From an uncultured Eubacteriales bacterium (GTDB taxonomy: Bacteria > Bacillota > Clostridia > Oscillospirales > QAKW01), in the NCBI GenBank assembly GCA_902492505.1, contig CABULU010000005.1, positions 1 through 54,887 on the forward strand: a stretch of DNA of 54,887 bases, read 5' to 3'. Shown piece after piece: positions 27,071 to 36,363 of this stretch (its first letter is position 1; each line of letters opens with the position of its first letter). The notes beneath the pieces are model-generated. The model saw only the letters and a program-made list of their open reading frames with translations, ran no database searches and had not been told where the DNA came from. Both the position numbers and the translations under genes were made by a program.

Positions 27071-28111
27071 ATGAGCGGTATTGAAAAAATTGATAAAAAT
27101 TTTGAGGTAAAATCCGTATCATCCGATGGAATGATTTATTTTAACTGTATGGAAAAGCCGTTTGAAGTTTACGGGCTTATATCTTCGGAAAATGGGTTTT
27201 TACGGATGCCGCAGACGGTTGCGGACAGCGTAAATGACGGAGTTAAAAAGCTAAACTGCAACACCGCAGGCGGCAGGGTGCGCTTTGTTACAGATTCACG
27301 GCAAATCAGCATACGTGCTAAAATGCGTTCCATAGGTAAAATGCCGCACTTTGCTCTGACGGGCAGCGCCGGCTTTGACTTATATGCGCACGGTGATTAT
27401 GAGGGCACTTTTATTCCTCCGTTTGATATTAAGGACGGGTATGAATCGGTCTTACAGCTAAGCAGCAGCGGCGAGCGGGAAATTACAATAAACTTTCCGC
27501 TTTACAGCGGAGTTGTTTCACTCGAAATCGGGCTTTGTGCCGGTTCCTCGCTCAAACGTGCAAGCGGATACGCTATTCGTCGTCCAGTAGTATATTACGG
27601 TTCTTCTATAACTCAGGGAGGCTGCGCGTCCCGACCGGGCAGCAGCTATCAGAGTATTATTTCCCGCAGACTGGGGTGCGATTTTGTTAATCTTGGATTT
27701 TCCGGGTCTGCGCGTGGTGAGGATGCAATGGCGGAGTATATCTCCGGGCTTTCCATGTCGGCGTTTGTATATGACTACGATTTTAACGCGCCGAATAAAG
27801 AACATCTGCAAAACACTCATGCCCGCATGTTTCAGACTGTACGCCAAAAGAATCCCGGGCTGCCGGTGATTATGCTTTCATGCCCGAATTCAAAATTAAA
27901 TGACGTTTTCAGATACCGTCGTGATGTCATAATGCGCACATATATAGATGCGCGAAATTCCGGCGACGATAATGTTTACTTCATAGACGGAGAGAAAATA
28001 TTCAGTATTTTCGGCGGTGACGGCGGCACGGTTGACAACTGTCATCCCAACGATTTGGGCTTTGCATGTATGGCAAAGGCAGTTGGGGATGTGCTGTATA
28101 ATATTTTATAA
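27071..28111 (+). CDS. SGNH/GDSL-family esterase with N-terminal beta domain
   Basis: A 346-residue protein. The N-terminal 165 residues are beta-rich, resembling the accessory jelly-roll domain of bacterial carbohydrate esterases. The C-terminal SGNH domain begins with RRPVVYYGSSITQGG, in which the serine of GSSI is the nucleophile. NLGFSGSARGE supplies the glycine block and NCHPNDLGF the His/Asp pair near the C-terminus. No signal peptide is visible, so it probably acts in the cytoplasm, perhaps deacetylating imported oligosaccharides. The substrate is not readable. It is transcribed alone. Confidence 0.88.
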   Translation: MSGIEKIDKNFEVKSVSSDGMIYFNCMEKPFEVYGLISSENGFLRMPQTVADSVNDGVKKLNCNTAGGRVRFVTDSRQISIRAKMRSIGKMPHFALTGSAGFDLYAHGDYEGTFIPPFDIKDGYESVLQLSSSGEREITINFPLYSGVVSLEIGLCAGSSLKRASGYAIRRPVVYYGSSITQGGCASRPGSSYQSIISRRLGCDFVNLGFSGSARGEDAMAEYISGLSMSAFVYDYDFNAPNKEHLQNTHARMFQTVRQKNPGLPVIMLSCPNSKLNDVFRYRRDVIMRTYIDARNSGDDNVYFIDGEKIFSIFGGDGGTVDNCHPNDLGFACMAKAVGDVLYNIL

Positions 28112-28128
28112 GTAATAGAAAATATATA

Positions 28129-28169
28129 TTAAAAAGCAGGCGCGGTCTTAAACCGTGCCTGCTTTTTAA
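28129..28169. terminator. Bidirectional terminator
   Basis: AAAAAGCAGGCGCGGT and ACCGTGCCTGCTTTTT form a long stem (one G-T pair) with a five-base loop. A and T runs on opposite sides allow it to serve both converging genes; its right end touches the stop codon of the alpha/beta hydrolase. Confidence 0.9.
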
Positions 28170-29089
28170 TTTCCCCTTATAAATTTTAAAATATCCTCTG
28201 TAACCTCATCCCGGCAGAACTCATTCAGAATTTCGTGACGTGCGCCGGGGTACAGCTTCATTTTTACATTACAGCCTGCCTTTTTAAGACGGTTATACAC
28301 TGTTTCAACACCATGTCCAAAATCGCCGACGGGGTCGTCGCTGCCCGCAACAAGAAATATGGGCAGCTTTTTGCTGACTGCCTGAGCCCAAATCGGCTTA
28401 TTGCTGACATAGTTCAGCTTAATAAGATCGTGCATACCGCAGGCGGTAAAGGAAAATCCGCTGTAACGGTCTTCGCTGAACTTTTTGACCTCGTTTCTGT
28501 CCGTTGTCAGCCAGTTGTCGGGATTGTCCTTTTCAAATTTATCATTATACTTTGAAAATACCAGCTTGTCAAGGAGCGGTGAAACATGCTTTCCGCCTTT
28601 TAAAAGCGTCACAAGATTGCACATGAAAAGACCTGCGCGGGCCGCATTTTGCGGTCCGCCCGTTCCGCAGATGATAAGCCCCGAAAGCTTATCAGCGCTT
28701 TTAAGCACTGCAAGCCGTACAATGAACGAACCCATGCTGTGCCCGAAAAGGTAGCGCTTTCTGCCGGGAAAATCATCGGAAACGGCGTCACCAAACACAT
28801 TTACATCATTAATAAGGTGGCGAAAACCATTGTCATACCCGAAAAAGCCCAGTTCGCTGTCCGGCGAGCTTTTTTTGTGCCCGATATGGTTATGCCCGAA
28901 CGCAGCATAGCCGTTTTCGGCAAGAGCTGTCATAAACCGTTCATATCTGCCAATATGCTCGCTTTTACCGTGTACAATCTGCACAATGCCGCGTATCTCA
29001 TTGTTGTTTTCGGGGACATAAACCTTGCCGTAAAGCGTGTGTATTCCGTCCGATGACGGAACGGTTTTTTCGTATACATTTACGCTCAT
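28166..29089 (-). CDS. Alpha/beta hydrolase, monoacylglycerol lipase-like
   Basis: A 307-residue serine hydrolase of the Hydrolase_4 (monoglyceride lipase/PldB) type. The oxyanion segment is GIVQIVHGKSEHIGRY; the nucleophile is the serine in LFGHSMGSF; the acid is in VAGSDDPVGDFG; the base histidine is in YPGARHEIL. I start at 29089, where ATGA overlaps the glpK stop and GGAGGAAAAG lies in front; the ATG at 29104 falls on that ribosome binding site. As third gene of the glycerol operon it may release glycerol from acylglycerols. No export signal is visible. Confidence 0.88.
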   Translation of the reverse strand: MSVNVYEKTVPSSDGIHTLYGKVYVPENNNEIRGIVQIVHGKSEHIGRYERFMTALAENGYAAFGHNHIGHKKSSPDSELGFFGYDNGFRHLINDVNVFGDAVSDDFPGRKRYLFGHSMGSFIVRLAVLKSADKLSGLIICGTGGPQNAARAGLFMCNLVTLLKGGKHVSPLLDKLVFSKYNDKFEKDNPDNWLTTDRNEVKKFSEDRYSGFSFTACGMHDLIKLNYVSNKPIWAQAVSKKLPIFLVAGSDDPVGDFGHGVETVYNRLKKAGCNVKMKLYPGARHEILNEFCRDEVTEDILKFIRGN

Positions 29090-30579
29090 TGCTTTTCCTC
29101 CCATTCAAGACTTCGGCCTATTGCCCTGTTCCAACCGCATATCAGCTTATTTCGCATATCCGCGTTCATTTTCGGAATGAATTCCGTGCCCGCACTGCAT
29201 AGACTGCTCAGCTCTTTGCGGTCTTTGTAAAAACCGCATCCGAGCCCGGCAAGGAACGCGGCGCCGCGCGCCGTCGCCTCGGCGGAGGAAGGTCTGAATA
29301 CTTTAAGGTCCGATATATCGGCCTGAAACTGCATGAGCAGATTGTTGGCGGCCGCGCCGCCGTCTGCACGCAGTACCTTCAGTTTGCGGCCGATGTCATT
29401 TTCCATTGCCCGTATAACGTCGTTTGTCTGATATGCTATTGATTCGAGCGCCGCGCGTATAATATGATTTTTGCCGCTGCCGCGTGTAAGACCCAAGACC
29501 GCGCCGCGCGCATACATATCCCAATGCGGCGCGCCGAGCCCCGCAAATGCGGGGACGACGTATACCCCTCCCGAATTTTCAACCTTTGCGGCAAAGTATT
29601 CGCTGTCCGCCGCCTCGTGTATGAGCTTAAGCTCATCGCGCAGCCACTGTATAACGGCTCCGCCGACAAAAACGCTGCCTTCAAGCGCATAGCTTACGGG
29701 TTCGTTTTCAAGACTTGCCGCGATTGTTGTCAGCAGACCGCTTTTGCTGTCCACGCGTTTTTTACCCGTGTTGGCAAGCAGAAAGCAGCCGGTGCCGTAA
29801 GTGTTTTTTATATCTCCGTTTTCAAATGCACACTGCCCGAAAAGTGCCGCCTGCTGGTCGCCCGCAATGCCGCAGACAGGTATTCTGCTTCCAAGCAGAT
29901 TAATTTCACCGTAAACCTGCGACGACGAACAAACTTGAGGCAGCATACATTCGGGAATGTCTAAAATATCAATGAGCTTTTTATCCCAACAAAGATTATT
30001 TATATCATACAGCATTGTGCGGGACGCATTGGTGTAGTCGGTTACGTGTACGCGCCCATCGGTAAGCTTCCACAAAAGCCAGGTGTCTATTGTGCCAAAC
30101 AGCAGTTCGCTGTTTTCGGCTTTTTTTCGTGCGCCGTCGACATTATCGAGTATCCACTTGATTTTTGTCGCCGAAAAATATGCATCGGGTATAAGTCCTG
30201 TTGTTTTTTTAATATAATCGGAATACCCGTCCTTAATGAGCTTGTCACAGATGTCTGCCGTGCGGCGGCACTGCCAAACAATAGCGCTGCAGACAGGCTT
30301 TCCCGTTGCTCTTTCCCAAACCACGGTGGTTTCGCGCTGATTGGTAATTCCGATAGCGGCAATTTCGTCAGGATCTATTCCGCCCATAAAAATGGCTTCT
30401 GTCAGGGTGGAATACTGGCAGGCAAAAATCTCGTTTGCGTCCTGCTCCACATAGCCCGGCTGAGGGTATATTTGTTTAAATTCATGTTGTGCGCTTGACA
30501 CGGCGTTTCCACATCTGTCGAAAATGACCGTGCGGGCGCTGGTAGTGCCCTCGTCAAGTGCGGCAATATATTTCTTCAT
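29086..30579 (-). CDS. glpK: Glycerol kinase
   Basis: An FGGY kinase of 497 residues that makes sn-glycerol-3-phosphate from glycerol and ATP. The N-terminal phosphate loop is DEGTTSARTVIFD. ITNQRETTVVW and AIVWQCRRT line the glycerol site, and GLIPDAYFSATKIKWILDNV and the catalytic aspartate in GIAGDQQAALFGQ are GlpK-specific. The upstream gene ends 13 bases before its start; the downstream hydrolase overlaps its stop. No glycerol facilitator or glycerol-3-phosphate dehydrogenase gene is present. Confidence 0.96.
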   Translation of the reverse strand: MKKYIAALDEGTTSARTVIFDRCGNAVSSAQHEFKQIYPQPGYVEQDANEIFACQYSTLTEAIFMGGIDPDEIAAIGITNQRETTVVWERATGKPVCSAIVWQCRRTADICDKLIKDGYSDYIKKTTGLIPDAYFSATKIKWILDNVDGARKKAENSELLFGTIDTWLLWKLTDGRVHVTDYTNASRTMLYDINNLCWDKKLIDILDIPECMLPQVCSSSQVYGEINLLGSRIPVCGIAGDQQAALFGQCAFENGDIKNTYGTGCFLLANTGKKRVDSKSGLLTTIAASLENEPVSYALEGSVFVGGAVIQWLRDELKLIHEAADSEYFAAKVENSGGVYVVPAFAGLGAPHWDMYARGAVLGLTRGSGKNHIIRAALESIAYQTNDVIRAMENDIGRKLKVLRADGGAAANNLLMQFQADISDLKVFRPSSAEATARGAAFLAGLGCGFYKDRKELSSLCSAGTEFIPKMNADMRNKLICGWNRAIGRSLEWEEKQ

Positions 30580-30592
30580 CGGAAAAACTCCC

Positions 30593-31924
30593 TTATATAA
30601 TTGTTTTCTGTGCGTTTTCCAGCTCTCCCAAATCCCAAAGCAGCCTTGTTACGACGTACTTGTCTCGAATATCCTTTGTGATGATAAAGGCGTTTTTTAT
30701 TTCATCCTCGCTTATGTTAAAGTCGGTAGGTGAGGTCGGTGCGCCTATTGATTTCAAAAGATCTATAATCTCTTTGTATGGCGGCAGCTCCTGGTCTATT
30801 ACAGCGCAGATTTTATCCCAGTTTTTTATAATAATGTCAAGGCGTTTTTCATGCTTTGCAATGTCGTATTTATGCTCTTTGTATTCTCCGTCTATCATTG
30901 CCTGGGCACCGCTGCCCATGTTTTTACGGAGAAAGCTGCAGTAGTCGTCAAAGGAAAAGCTGCGTGCGTATCTGAGCGCTTTTTCACGGTTTGGCGTAAT
31001 AGTGCGGACATATTCGTAGGCTTTCAGCGACAGCGGAACCGCAACGCCGCACTGTATTCCGTGCAGGTCAACGGGAGTGTTAAATTCCAGTCCGCGCATA
31101 TCCCAGACATGAGAAAAGTAATGCTCCACTCCTGAAGCGGGGCGGGACACACCGGCGTAATTTGCGGCAATACCTGAAATTACCATACCCTCCATTACCG
31201 CCTTTACGGCGTCCGGGTTACGGTTTACAAGTCCGTGTGCGCTTTTTTTGCACTTTTCAAGAGCCCTCTTAACGATTGTCGCCACTGTTTCACAGTAATA
31301 TTCGCCTACAATTATATGAGCAAGCCGCCATTCGCATATACTGATGTATTTTGCTATCATATCGCCGACTCCCGCCTGAAGCATGCGCATAGGCGCGCTG
31401 CACAAGATATCAAGATCTGCGAGCACCGCGTCGGGACATTTAGATGCAAGAGAGACCTTAAGCCCGTCACGCGCCATTGAGGAGGTGGCGGAGGCATAAC
31501 CGTCCATTGACGGTGCGGTTGCTACGATAATATACTTTTTACCCGTCATTGCAGCGAGAATTTTTCCGATATCGTTAATGACTCCCGAACCGATTCCGAC
31601 AATGATATCGCAAGTATAGTCATAGTGCATAACGGCGCTGCCTACCGCCTGCTCGTCCGGCTCAAGAGGCTTTGAACCGAATTTAAAGAGAGTATGAGCA
31701 ATTCCCGAGGATTTTAATGCTTCAAACGCGCTTATTCCCGCTTTAAGCGTGTTTTCGTCTGCAAGTACGAACGCCTTTGTTCCGCCATGCTTTTTTATGA
31801 GCTCGGGCAGTCTGTTTACGGCCTTACTTTCTATGATAACGTCCGAAATCAGAGCGAAATGCTTTTTGCCGCAGGCACATTCAAATCCGTCGTTTTTTAA
31901 CATTGATGAAATGCTGTAATCCAT
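30593..31924 (-). CDS. sn-glycerol-1-phosphate dehydrogenase (AraM/EgsA-like)
   Basis: A 443-residue protein of the iron/zinc-dependent alcohol dehydrogenase superfamily, closest to the bacterial AraM group that interconverts dihydroxyacetone phosphate and sn-glycerol-1-phosphate with NAD(P)H. The cofactor motif is VGIGSGVINDIGK; ATAPSMDGYAS is the AraM/EgsA-typical substrate loop; metal ligands are expected in AGVGDMIAKY, GVEHYFSHVWD and DLHGIQCGV. It is the first gene of the operon with glpK. Bacillus AraM supports archaeal-type glycerophospholipid; here the pairing with a glycerol kinase is unusual. Confidence 0.88.
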   Translation of the reverse strand: MDYSISSMLKNDGFECACGKKHFALISDVIIESKAVNRLPELIKKHGGTKAFVLADENTLKAGISAFEALKSSGIAHTLFKFGSKPLEPDEQAVGSAVMHYDYTCDIIVGIGSGVINDIGKILAAMTGKKYIIVATAPSMDGYASATSSMARDGLKVSLASKCPDAVLADLDILCSAPMRMLQAGVGDMIAKYISICEWRLAHIIVGEYYCETVATIVKRALEKCKKSAHGLVNRNPDAVKAVMEGMVISGIAANYAGVSRPASGVEHYFSHVWDMRGLEFNTPVDLHGIQCGVAVPLSLKAYEYVRTITPNREKALRYARSFSFDDYCSFLRKNMGSGAQAMIDGEYKEHKYDIAKHEKRLDIIIKNWDKICAVIDQELPPYKEIIDLLKSIGAPTSPTDFNISEDEIKNAFIITKDIRDKYVVTRLLWDLGELENAQKTII

Positions 31925-31962
31925 TAGTAAATCTCTCTTTCCGTAATTTGTCTTTCGGATTT

Positions 31963-31991
31963 ATAATATCATAACAGCCGCCGCATTTCAA
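31963..31991 (-). promoter_or_regulatory. Promoter for glycerol operon
   Basis: Minus-strand TTGAAA, 17-base spacer, TATTAT, about 40 bases before the dehydrogenase start. Confidence 0.6.
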
Positions 31992-32010
31992 TGAAATAAA
32001 TTAAAATTTT

Positions 32011-32036
32011 AGGGAAGACAGCTTATGTCTTCCCTT
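32011..32036 (-). terminator. Hairpin after hypothetical gene
   Basis: AGGGAAGACA and TGTCTTCCCT form a perfect 10-bp stem with a six-base loop just beyond the stop of the leftward gene at 32,048. The T tract is poor (AAAATTTTAATT on the leftward transcript), so termination may be incomplete. Confidence 0.6.
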
Positions 32037-32047
32037 ATATACCGGGT

Positions 32048-32569
32048 CTATTCGTTCAGCATTTCATTCAGCCTGTCACAGTATTCGTCAAGCGTCCATA
32101 CCCTGCCGTCCACCAGCACCGAATCCATCCCGTCGTCCGGCACAATAATCCTGTATCTGTATGGATTTATAATTCTGTAATTTTCTCCGTCCTTACTGAG
32201 AAACAAAAGATACCGTTCATCTTTTACAAGTGAAAAATCAGTTGAAGATGAGGCAACGGCATCTTCGTTTTTATAGGGCACCGATGTGCGCACGGTGACA
32301 GATGCCGCACCTCCGCCCTTGACAGGCCTCTCGATTTTAAAATCAGAGTAAGCGTTGCCGTGCATGTCGTCATATATGTCGTTTACCGTGCCGACAGCGA
32401 TGAGCGCGGATTTACGCAGTAGCTCTTCCTCGGGTATTTCCGCGTAGCAGCCGCCGGAGCCCGAAGCTGTGTCCGAACTGTCGCCGTAACCCAAAAGAAA
32501 TGCTAAGGCAACGACTGTGCATACTATAATCAGCGTGCTTATTCCGAGAATGGTTAATTTTTTTGTCAA
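32048..32569 (-). CDS. Hypothetical exported or membrane-anchored protein
   Basis: I do not recognise this 173-residue protein. It has a basic N-terminus (TKKLT) and one hydrophobic segment at about 6-27, then a small, Ser/Gly-rich linker (DSSDTASGSGG) and a mixed alpha/beta outer domain with LIAVGTVNDIYDD, RPVKGGGAASVTVRTS and YLLFLSKDGENYRIINPY. The hydrophobic segment could be a signal peptide or anchor; there is no lipobox. The frame begins with TTG behind a G-rich ribosome binding site. It is a single gene between the radical SAM and glycerol genes. Confidence 0.65.
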   Translation of the reverse strand: MTKKLTILGISTLIIVCTVVALAFLLGYGDSSDTASGSGGCYAEIPEEELLRKSALIAVGTVNDIYDDMHGNAYSDFKIERPVKGGGAASVTVRTSVPYKNEDAVASSSTDFSLVKDERYLLFLSKDGENYRIINPYRYRIIVPDDGMDSVLVDGRVWTLDEYCDRLNEMLNE

Positions 32570-32665
32570 AGTAATTACCCCCCCTTATTTTAGGAACCTT
32601 ACCTATATATGTTAAAAAGGCGGATAAAAGTTGCATTTTTTCGTAAAAAGTCTTATTTTGTAGAA

Positions 32666-33589
32666 CTATACAAAAAAGTCATGAATATTTTGTACACATT
32701 CACTGCCCTGAATTACGTTTTCTCGTTTAAACGCGGAATTTATGGCATTGAGCACGCGTTTTTTATCGGCGGTCCACAGCGGAGCGATAAGCTCGCGCTT
32801 TGCCCCGTCCCCTGTTAATCTGTGTATAACAATATTTTCCGGCAGTATGCGTATGCACTTTTCAAGCGTTTGTATATAACGCTCCATATCCGGCAGGCTG
32901 AATTTGCCCGCGGCGTAATCCTTTTCAAGGTCAGTGCCGGCAAGCACATGCAGCAGCTGAAGCTTTATACCGTCAGCTCCGGTTTCAGCTACATGCTTTA
33001 CTGTTTCAAGCATCATATCCTCGCTTTCTCCCGGAAGAAAAAGTATAACGTGAGCTACTGTTTCGATGCCTGCGCGTTTAAGCCTTTTTACTGCGTTATC
33101 AAATACGGGCAGGGGATATCCTCGGCGGATATATCTTGCGGTTTTCTCATGAATTGTCTGTAGTCCAAGCTCGACGGTCACCGGCTTTTTCTCTGACAGC
33201 CGCGACAACAGCTGCACTTTTTCATCTTCCAGACAGTCAGGACGGGTGGCGACGGAAAGCGCTGCGATATCGGGGTGCTCAATCGCCTCGCAAAAAAGGC
33301 TTTCAAGATACGTTGTATCGGCGTAGGTGTTTGTATAGCTTTGAAAATAGGCGATATATTTTCCGTTTTTTATTTTCCCTGCAACCCGCGCCTTTGCAGC
33401 TTCTATTTGTTCGGTCACCGTTGCACCGTGTGCGGCAAATGCCCCGGAGCCGCCCGAACAGAAAATACAACCACGCCGACCGAGCGTGCCGTCGCGGTTG
33501 GGGCATGTCATGCCGCCGTTTAGAGCAAGCTTGTAAACTTTTTGCCCAAAACGCGCCTTTAGGTTTTCATTTAGTGAATTATAGTACAT
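32666..33589 (-). CDS. TIGR01212-family radical SAM protein
   Basis: A 307-residue protein of the YhcC/YtqA radical SAM group. The cluster-binding cysteines lie in MTCPNRDGTLGRRGCIFC (spacing C-x12-C-x2-C) near the N-terminus; the core barrel contains YFQSYTNTYAD, ATRPDCLED and VELGLQTIHE. Function of the group is not firmly known; related Elp3-like enzymes modify tRNA. I start at 33589: longer starts at 33604 and 33628 would overlap a near-consensus promoter (33596-33624). That promoter would begin transcription at or next to this ATG. Confidence 0.88.
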   Translation of the reverse strand: MYYNSLNENLKARFGQKVYKLALNGGMTCPNRDGTLGRRGCIFCSGGSGAFAAHGATVTEQIEAAKARVAGKIKNGKYIAYFQSYTNTYADTTYLESLFCEAIEHPDIAALSVATRPDCLEDEKVQLLSRLSEKKPVTVELGLQTIHEKTARYIRRGYPLPVFDNAVKRLKRAGIETVAHVILFLPGESEDMMLETVKHVAETGADGIKLQLLHVLAGTDLEKDYAAGKFSLPDMERYIQTLEKCIRILPENIVIHRLTGDGAKRELIAPLWTADKKRVLNAINSAFKRENVIQGSECVQNIHDFFV

Positions 33590-33595
33590 ACTGAA

Positions 33596-33624
33596 ATTAT
33601 ACATTATTATATATAATTCATCAA
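33596..33624 (-). promoter_or_regulatory. Promoter for radical SAM gene
   Basis: Minus-strand TTGATG, 17-base spacer, TATAAT. The -10 box ends six bases before the ATG at 33589, and no Shine-Dalgarno sequence is present. Confidence 0.5.
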
Positions 33625-33706
33625 CCATTTACAGCTGGTAATATCGCACAAAATGTAAACAGCAAATTTGTAATTATTAACAAACATTAAATATTATAAA
33701 AATAAC

Positions 33707-33734
33707 TTGCTTTTTGCAGCTTATGTATTATAAT
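33707..33734 (+). promoter_or_regulatory. Promoter for MacB-like ABC transporter operon
   Basis: TTGCTT, 16-base spacer, TATAAT. It overlaps the in-frame ATG at 33733 and so argues for the downstream start at 33763. Confidence 0.6.
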
Positions 33735-33762
33735 GTTGATACAAGTATCACGGAGGCGTATT

Positions 33763-36363
33763 ATGTTAAATTTAAAAAATATTGTAAAGACCTATAAAAC
33801 GGGCGATGAAACGGTGGTAGCGCTCAAGGGTGTATCGGTTCGTTTCCGCAAGAATGAATTTGTGTCGATACTCGGTCAGTCAGGCTGCGGAAAAACAACG
33901 CTTCTCAATATAATCGGCGGACTGGATCGCTATACCGACGGCGACCTGATTATTGCCGGAAAATCCACAAAGCAGTTTCGTGACGCGGATTGGGACAATT
34001 ACCGCAATCGTTCGATAGGCTTTGTGTTTCAGAGTTATAACCTTATCCCGCATCAAACCGTGCTGTCCAATGTCGAGCTTGCGCTGACGCTTTCGGGCGT
34101 TTCAAAGCATGAACGCCGTGTGCGCGCTAAACAGGCGCTTGAAAAGGTCGGACTGGGAGATCAGCTGAAAAAGAAGCCCAATCAGATGTCGGGCGGTCAG
34201 ATGCAGCGCGTTGCGATTGCACGCGCGCTTGTAAATAATCCCGAAATTCTCCTTGCCGACGAGCCGACCGGCGCGCTCGATTCGGACTCTGTTCAAATAA
34301 TGGAGCTGCTCAAGGAGGTCGCAAAAGACCGCCTTGTCATCATGGTTACCCACAATCCGGAGCTTGCGCAGAAGTATTCGACAAGGATCATACGCCTGCT
34401 TGACGGCGAAATAACGGACGATTCTGATCCGTATACCGATGAGGAGGCCGCACGTACGGTCGCGGCGGAGCCGAATAGGAAAAGCGGCAAAAAGAAAAAG
34501 CCGTCAATGTCATTTTGGACAGCGCTGTCTCTTTCGGTAAATAATCTGCTCACAAAAAAAGCAAGAACAATACTTACATCCTTTGCCGGTTCTATCGGAA
34601 TTATAGGCATTGCGCTTATAATGTCGGTATCCACCGGTGTACAGGCATATATCGACAGCATAGAGCGCAGTACGATGGCAAGCTATCCGATAACCATCAG
34701 CGAGACCACTATGGACACTTCCGCTATGCTTAGTGCATTTATGAATTCCAACAGTAAGGAGAATGAGGTACAGGAGGAAAACACGGTTTATTCAAATGAT
34801 GTTGTCGTGCAGATGATGGAGTCGATGACGGCCGGAGTAACCACCAATAACCTAAGGGATTTCAAGACGTTTTTAGATTCAAGCGAGGATATTAAAAACG
34901 ACTGCTACGATATAAAGTATACCTATTCCACCGGCATGAACGTATACCTTGAAAACGATGACGGAACATACACTAAGGGGCTTATGGACATATATGAGCT
35001 GTATGACGCCATGGGCATGGATACGGGAAGTGCATCGGATATGGTGTCAATGTCTTCCTCCAGTGTGTGGACCGAGCTTGTGGGAGACAGGGATTATATC
35101 AACGACAGTTATGATGTTTTGTACGGACATCTGCCGGAAAATAAAAATGAAGTGGTTCTTATCGTAAACGATAAAAACCAGGTATCCGATTATACTTTGT
35201 ATTCCCTCGGTCTGCGTGATGTCGACCAGCTAAAAGAGTATTTTGAAAGCGCTCAGAAGGCGGTTGCCGAGGGTAAGGAAAACGAATATAAGCTTGAAAC
35301 GCGCAATTATACCTTTGAGGAACTGTGCAATCAGACTTTCAGCGTTCTGACAGATGCAGACTACTATAATTACGATGATGAAAAGAAACTGATAAGCGAA
35401 GCGTCGGAGGCGGCTGTTATTGACCGTTTGAAAACCGCAACAAAGCTTAAAATTGTAGGAATTGTACGTCCGTCTGATGAAGATGAGGCAAAAAGGCATG
35501 AGGGTACTATCGGATATACCACCGAGTTTATGAATGAGCTTATAAACAATGTCAATGGCAATGCTGCCGTTAAAGCTCAGCTTGACAACAGCCAGACAGA
35601 CCTGTTTTCCGGTCTTTCCTTTGAAAAAAAAGAATATACGGCAGACGAAATACGCGCCCATATTGCAAACGATCCCGAGATGAGCCAGTACGTCCAAATG
35701 CCGGACGATATGCTTTTGCAGTACGGAGCGGCGATGATGGAAACAAGCGCCACGTATGAAGGCAATCTTTCACGGCTGGGCTATGTTGAACGCGAAAAGC
35801 CGTCGGGAATTAATCTTTATCCCAAGGATTTTGAGGCAAAGGAACGCGTAACTGATGCCATTGAGGCGTATAACGATAAGGTGGATGAGGCTGATAAGAT
35901 AACCTACACTGATATGGTGGCAATGCTTATGAGCTCTGTTACCACTATTGTAAACGCTATTTCCTATGTTCTCATTGCGTTTGTTGCAATATCTTTAATT
36001 GTATCATCTATAATGATAGGTATTATCACTTATATTTCAGTACTGGAGCGTACAAAAGAAATCGGTATTCTGCGCTCAATCGGTGCCTCCAAGCGGGATA
36101 TTTCCCGCGTATTCAATGCGGAAACCACAATTGTCGGACTGACGGCGGGCGTTATAGGTATAGTAATAACACTGCTTCTGCTGATACCTATTAATATGAT
36201 ACTGCACACGCTTACGGGAATCTCGACATTATCTGCAACGTTGCCCGTTCTCGGCGCGGTAATACTTGTTGCGATAAGTATACTTCTGACCTATGTGGCG
36301 GGTCTTATTCCCTCGGGCTTTGCTGCAAAACGCGACCCTGTTGAAGCGCTGAGAACAGAATAA
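33763..36363 (+). CDS. MacB-like ABC transporter, ATPase fused to FtsX-type permease
   Basis: An 866-residue fusion. The N-terminal ATPase has LGQSGCGKTT (Walker A), NQMSGGQMQRVAIARAL (signature) and PEILLADEPTGALD (Walker B). One membrane helix at about 275-295 leads to a large extracellular domain of some 450 residues, then three helices near the C-terminus with the FtsX/MacB motif LERTKEIGILRSIGASKRDI. This type VII mechanotransmission layout is used for peptide or lipoprotein export and for antibiotic sensing. I start at 33763, where CGGAGG precedes ATG. Its stop overlaps the DUF5685 start, so three genes share one transcript. Confidence 0.93.
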   Translation: MLNLKNIVKTYKTGDETVVALKGVSVRFRKNEFVSILGQSGCGKTTLLNIIGGLDRYTDGDLIIAGKSTKQFRDADWDNYRNRSIGFVFQSYNLIPHQTVLSNVELALTLSGVSKHERRVRAKQALEKVGLGDQLKKKPNQMSGGQMQRVAIARALVNNPEILLADEPTGALDSDSVQIMELLKEVAKDRLVIMVTHNPELAQKYSTRIIRLLDGEITDDSDPYTDEEAARTVAAEPNRKSGKKKKPSMSFWTALSLSVNNLLTKKARTILTSFAGSIGIIGIALIMSVSTGVQAYIDSIERSTMASYPITISETTMDTSAMLSAFMNSNSKENEVQEENTVYSNDVVVQMMESMTAGVTTNNLRDFKTFLDSSEDIKNDCYDIKYTYSTGMNVYLENDDGTYTKGLMDIYELYDAMGMDTGSASDMVSMSSSSVWTELVGDRDYINDSYDVLYGHLPENKNEVVLIVNDKNQVSDYTLYSLGLRDVDQLKEYFESAQKAVAEGKENEYKLETRNYTFEELCNQTFSVLTDADYYNYDDEKKLISEASEAAVIDRLKTATKLKIVGIVRPSDEDEAKRHEGTIGYTTEFMNELINNVNGNAAVKAQLDNSQTDLFSGLSFEKKEYTADEIRAHIANDPEMSQYVQMPDDMLLQYGAAMMETSATYEGNLSRLGYVEREKPSGINLYPKDFEAKERVTDAIEAYNDKVDEADKITYTDMVAMLMSSVTTIVNAISYVLIAFVAISLIVSSIMIGIITYISVLERTKEIGILRSIGASKRDISRVFNAETTIVGLTAGVIGIVITLLLLIPINMILHTLTGISTLSATLPVLGAVILVAISILLTYVAGLIPSGFAAKRDPVEALRTE

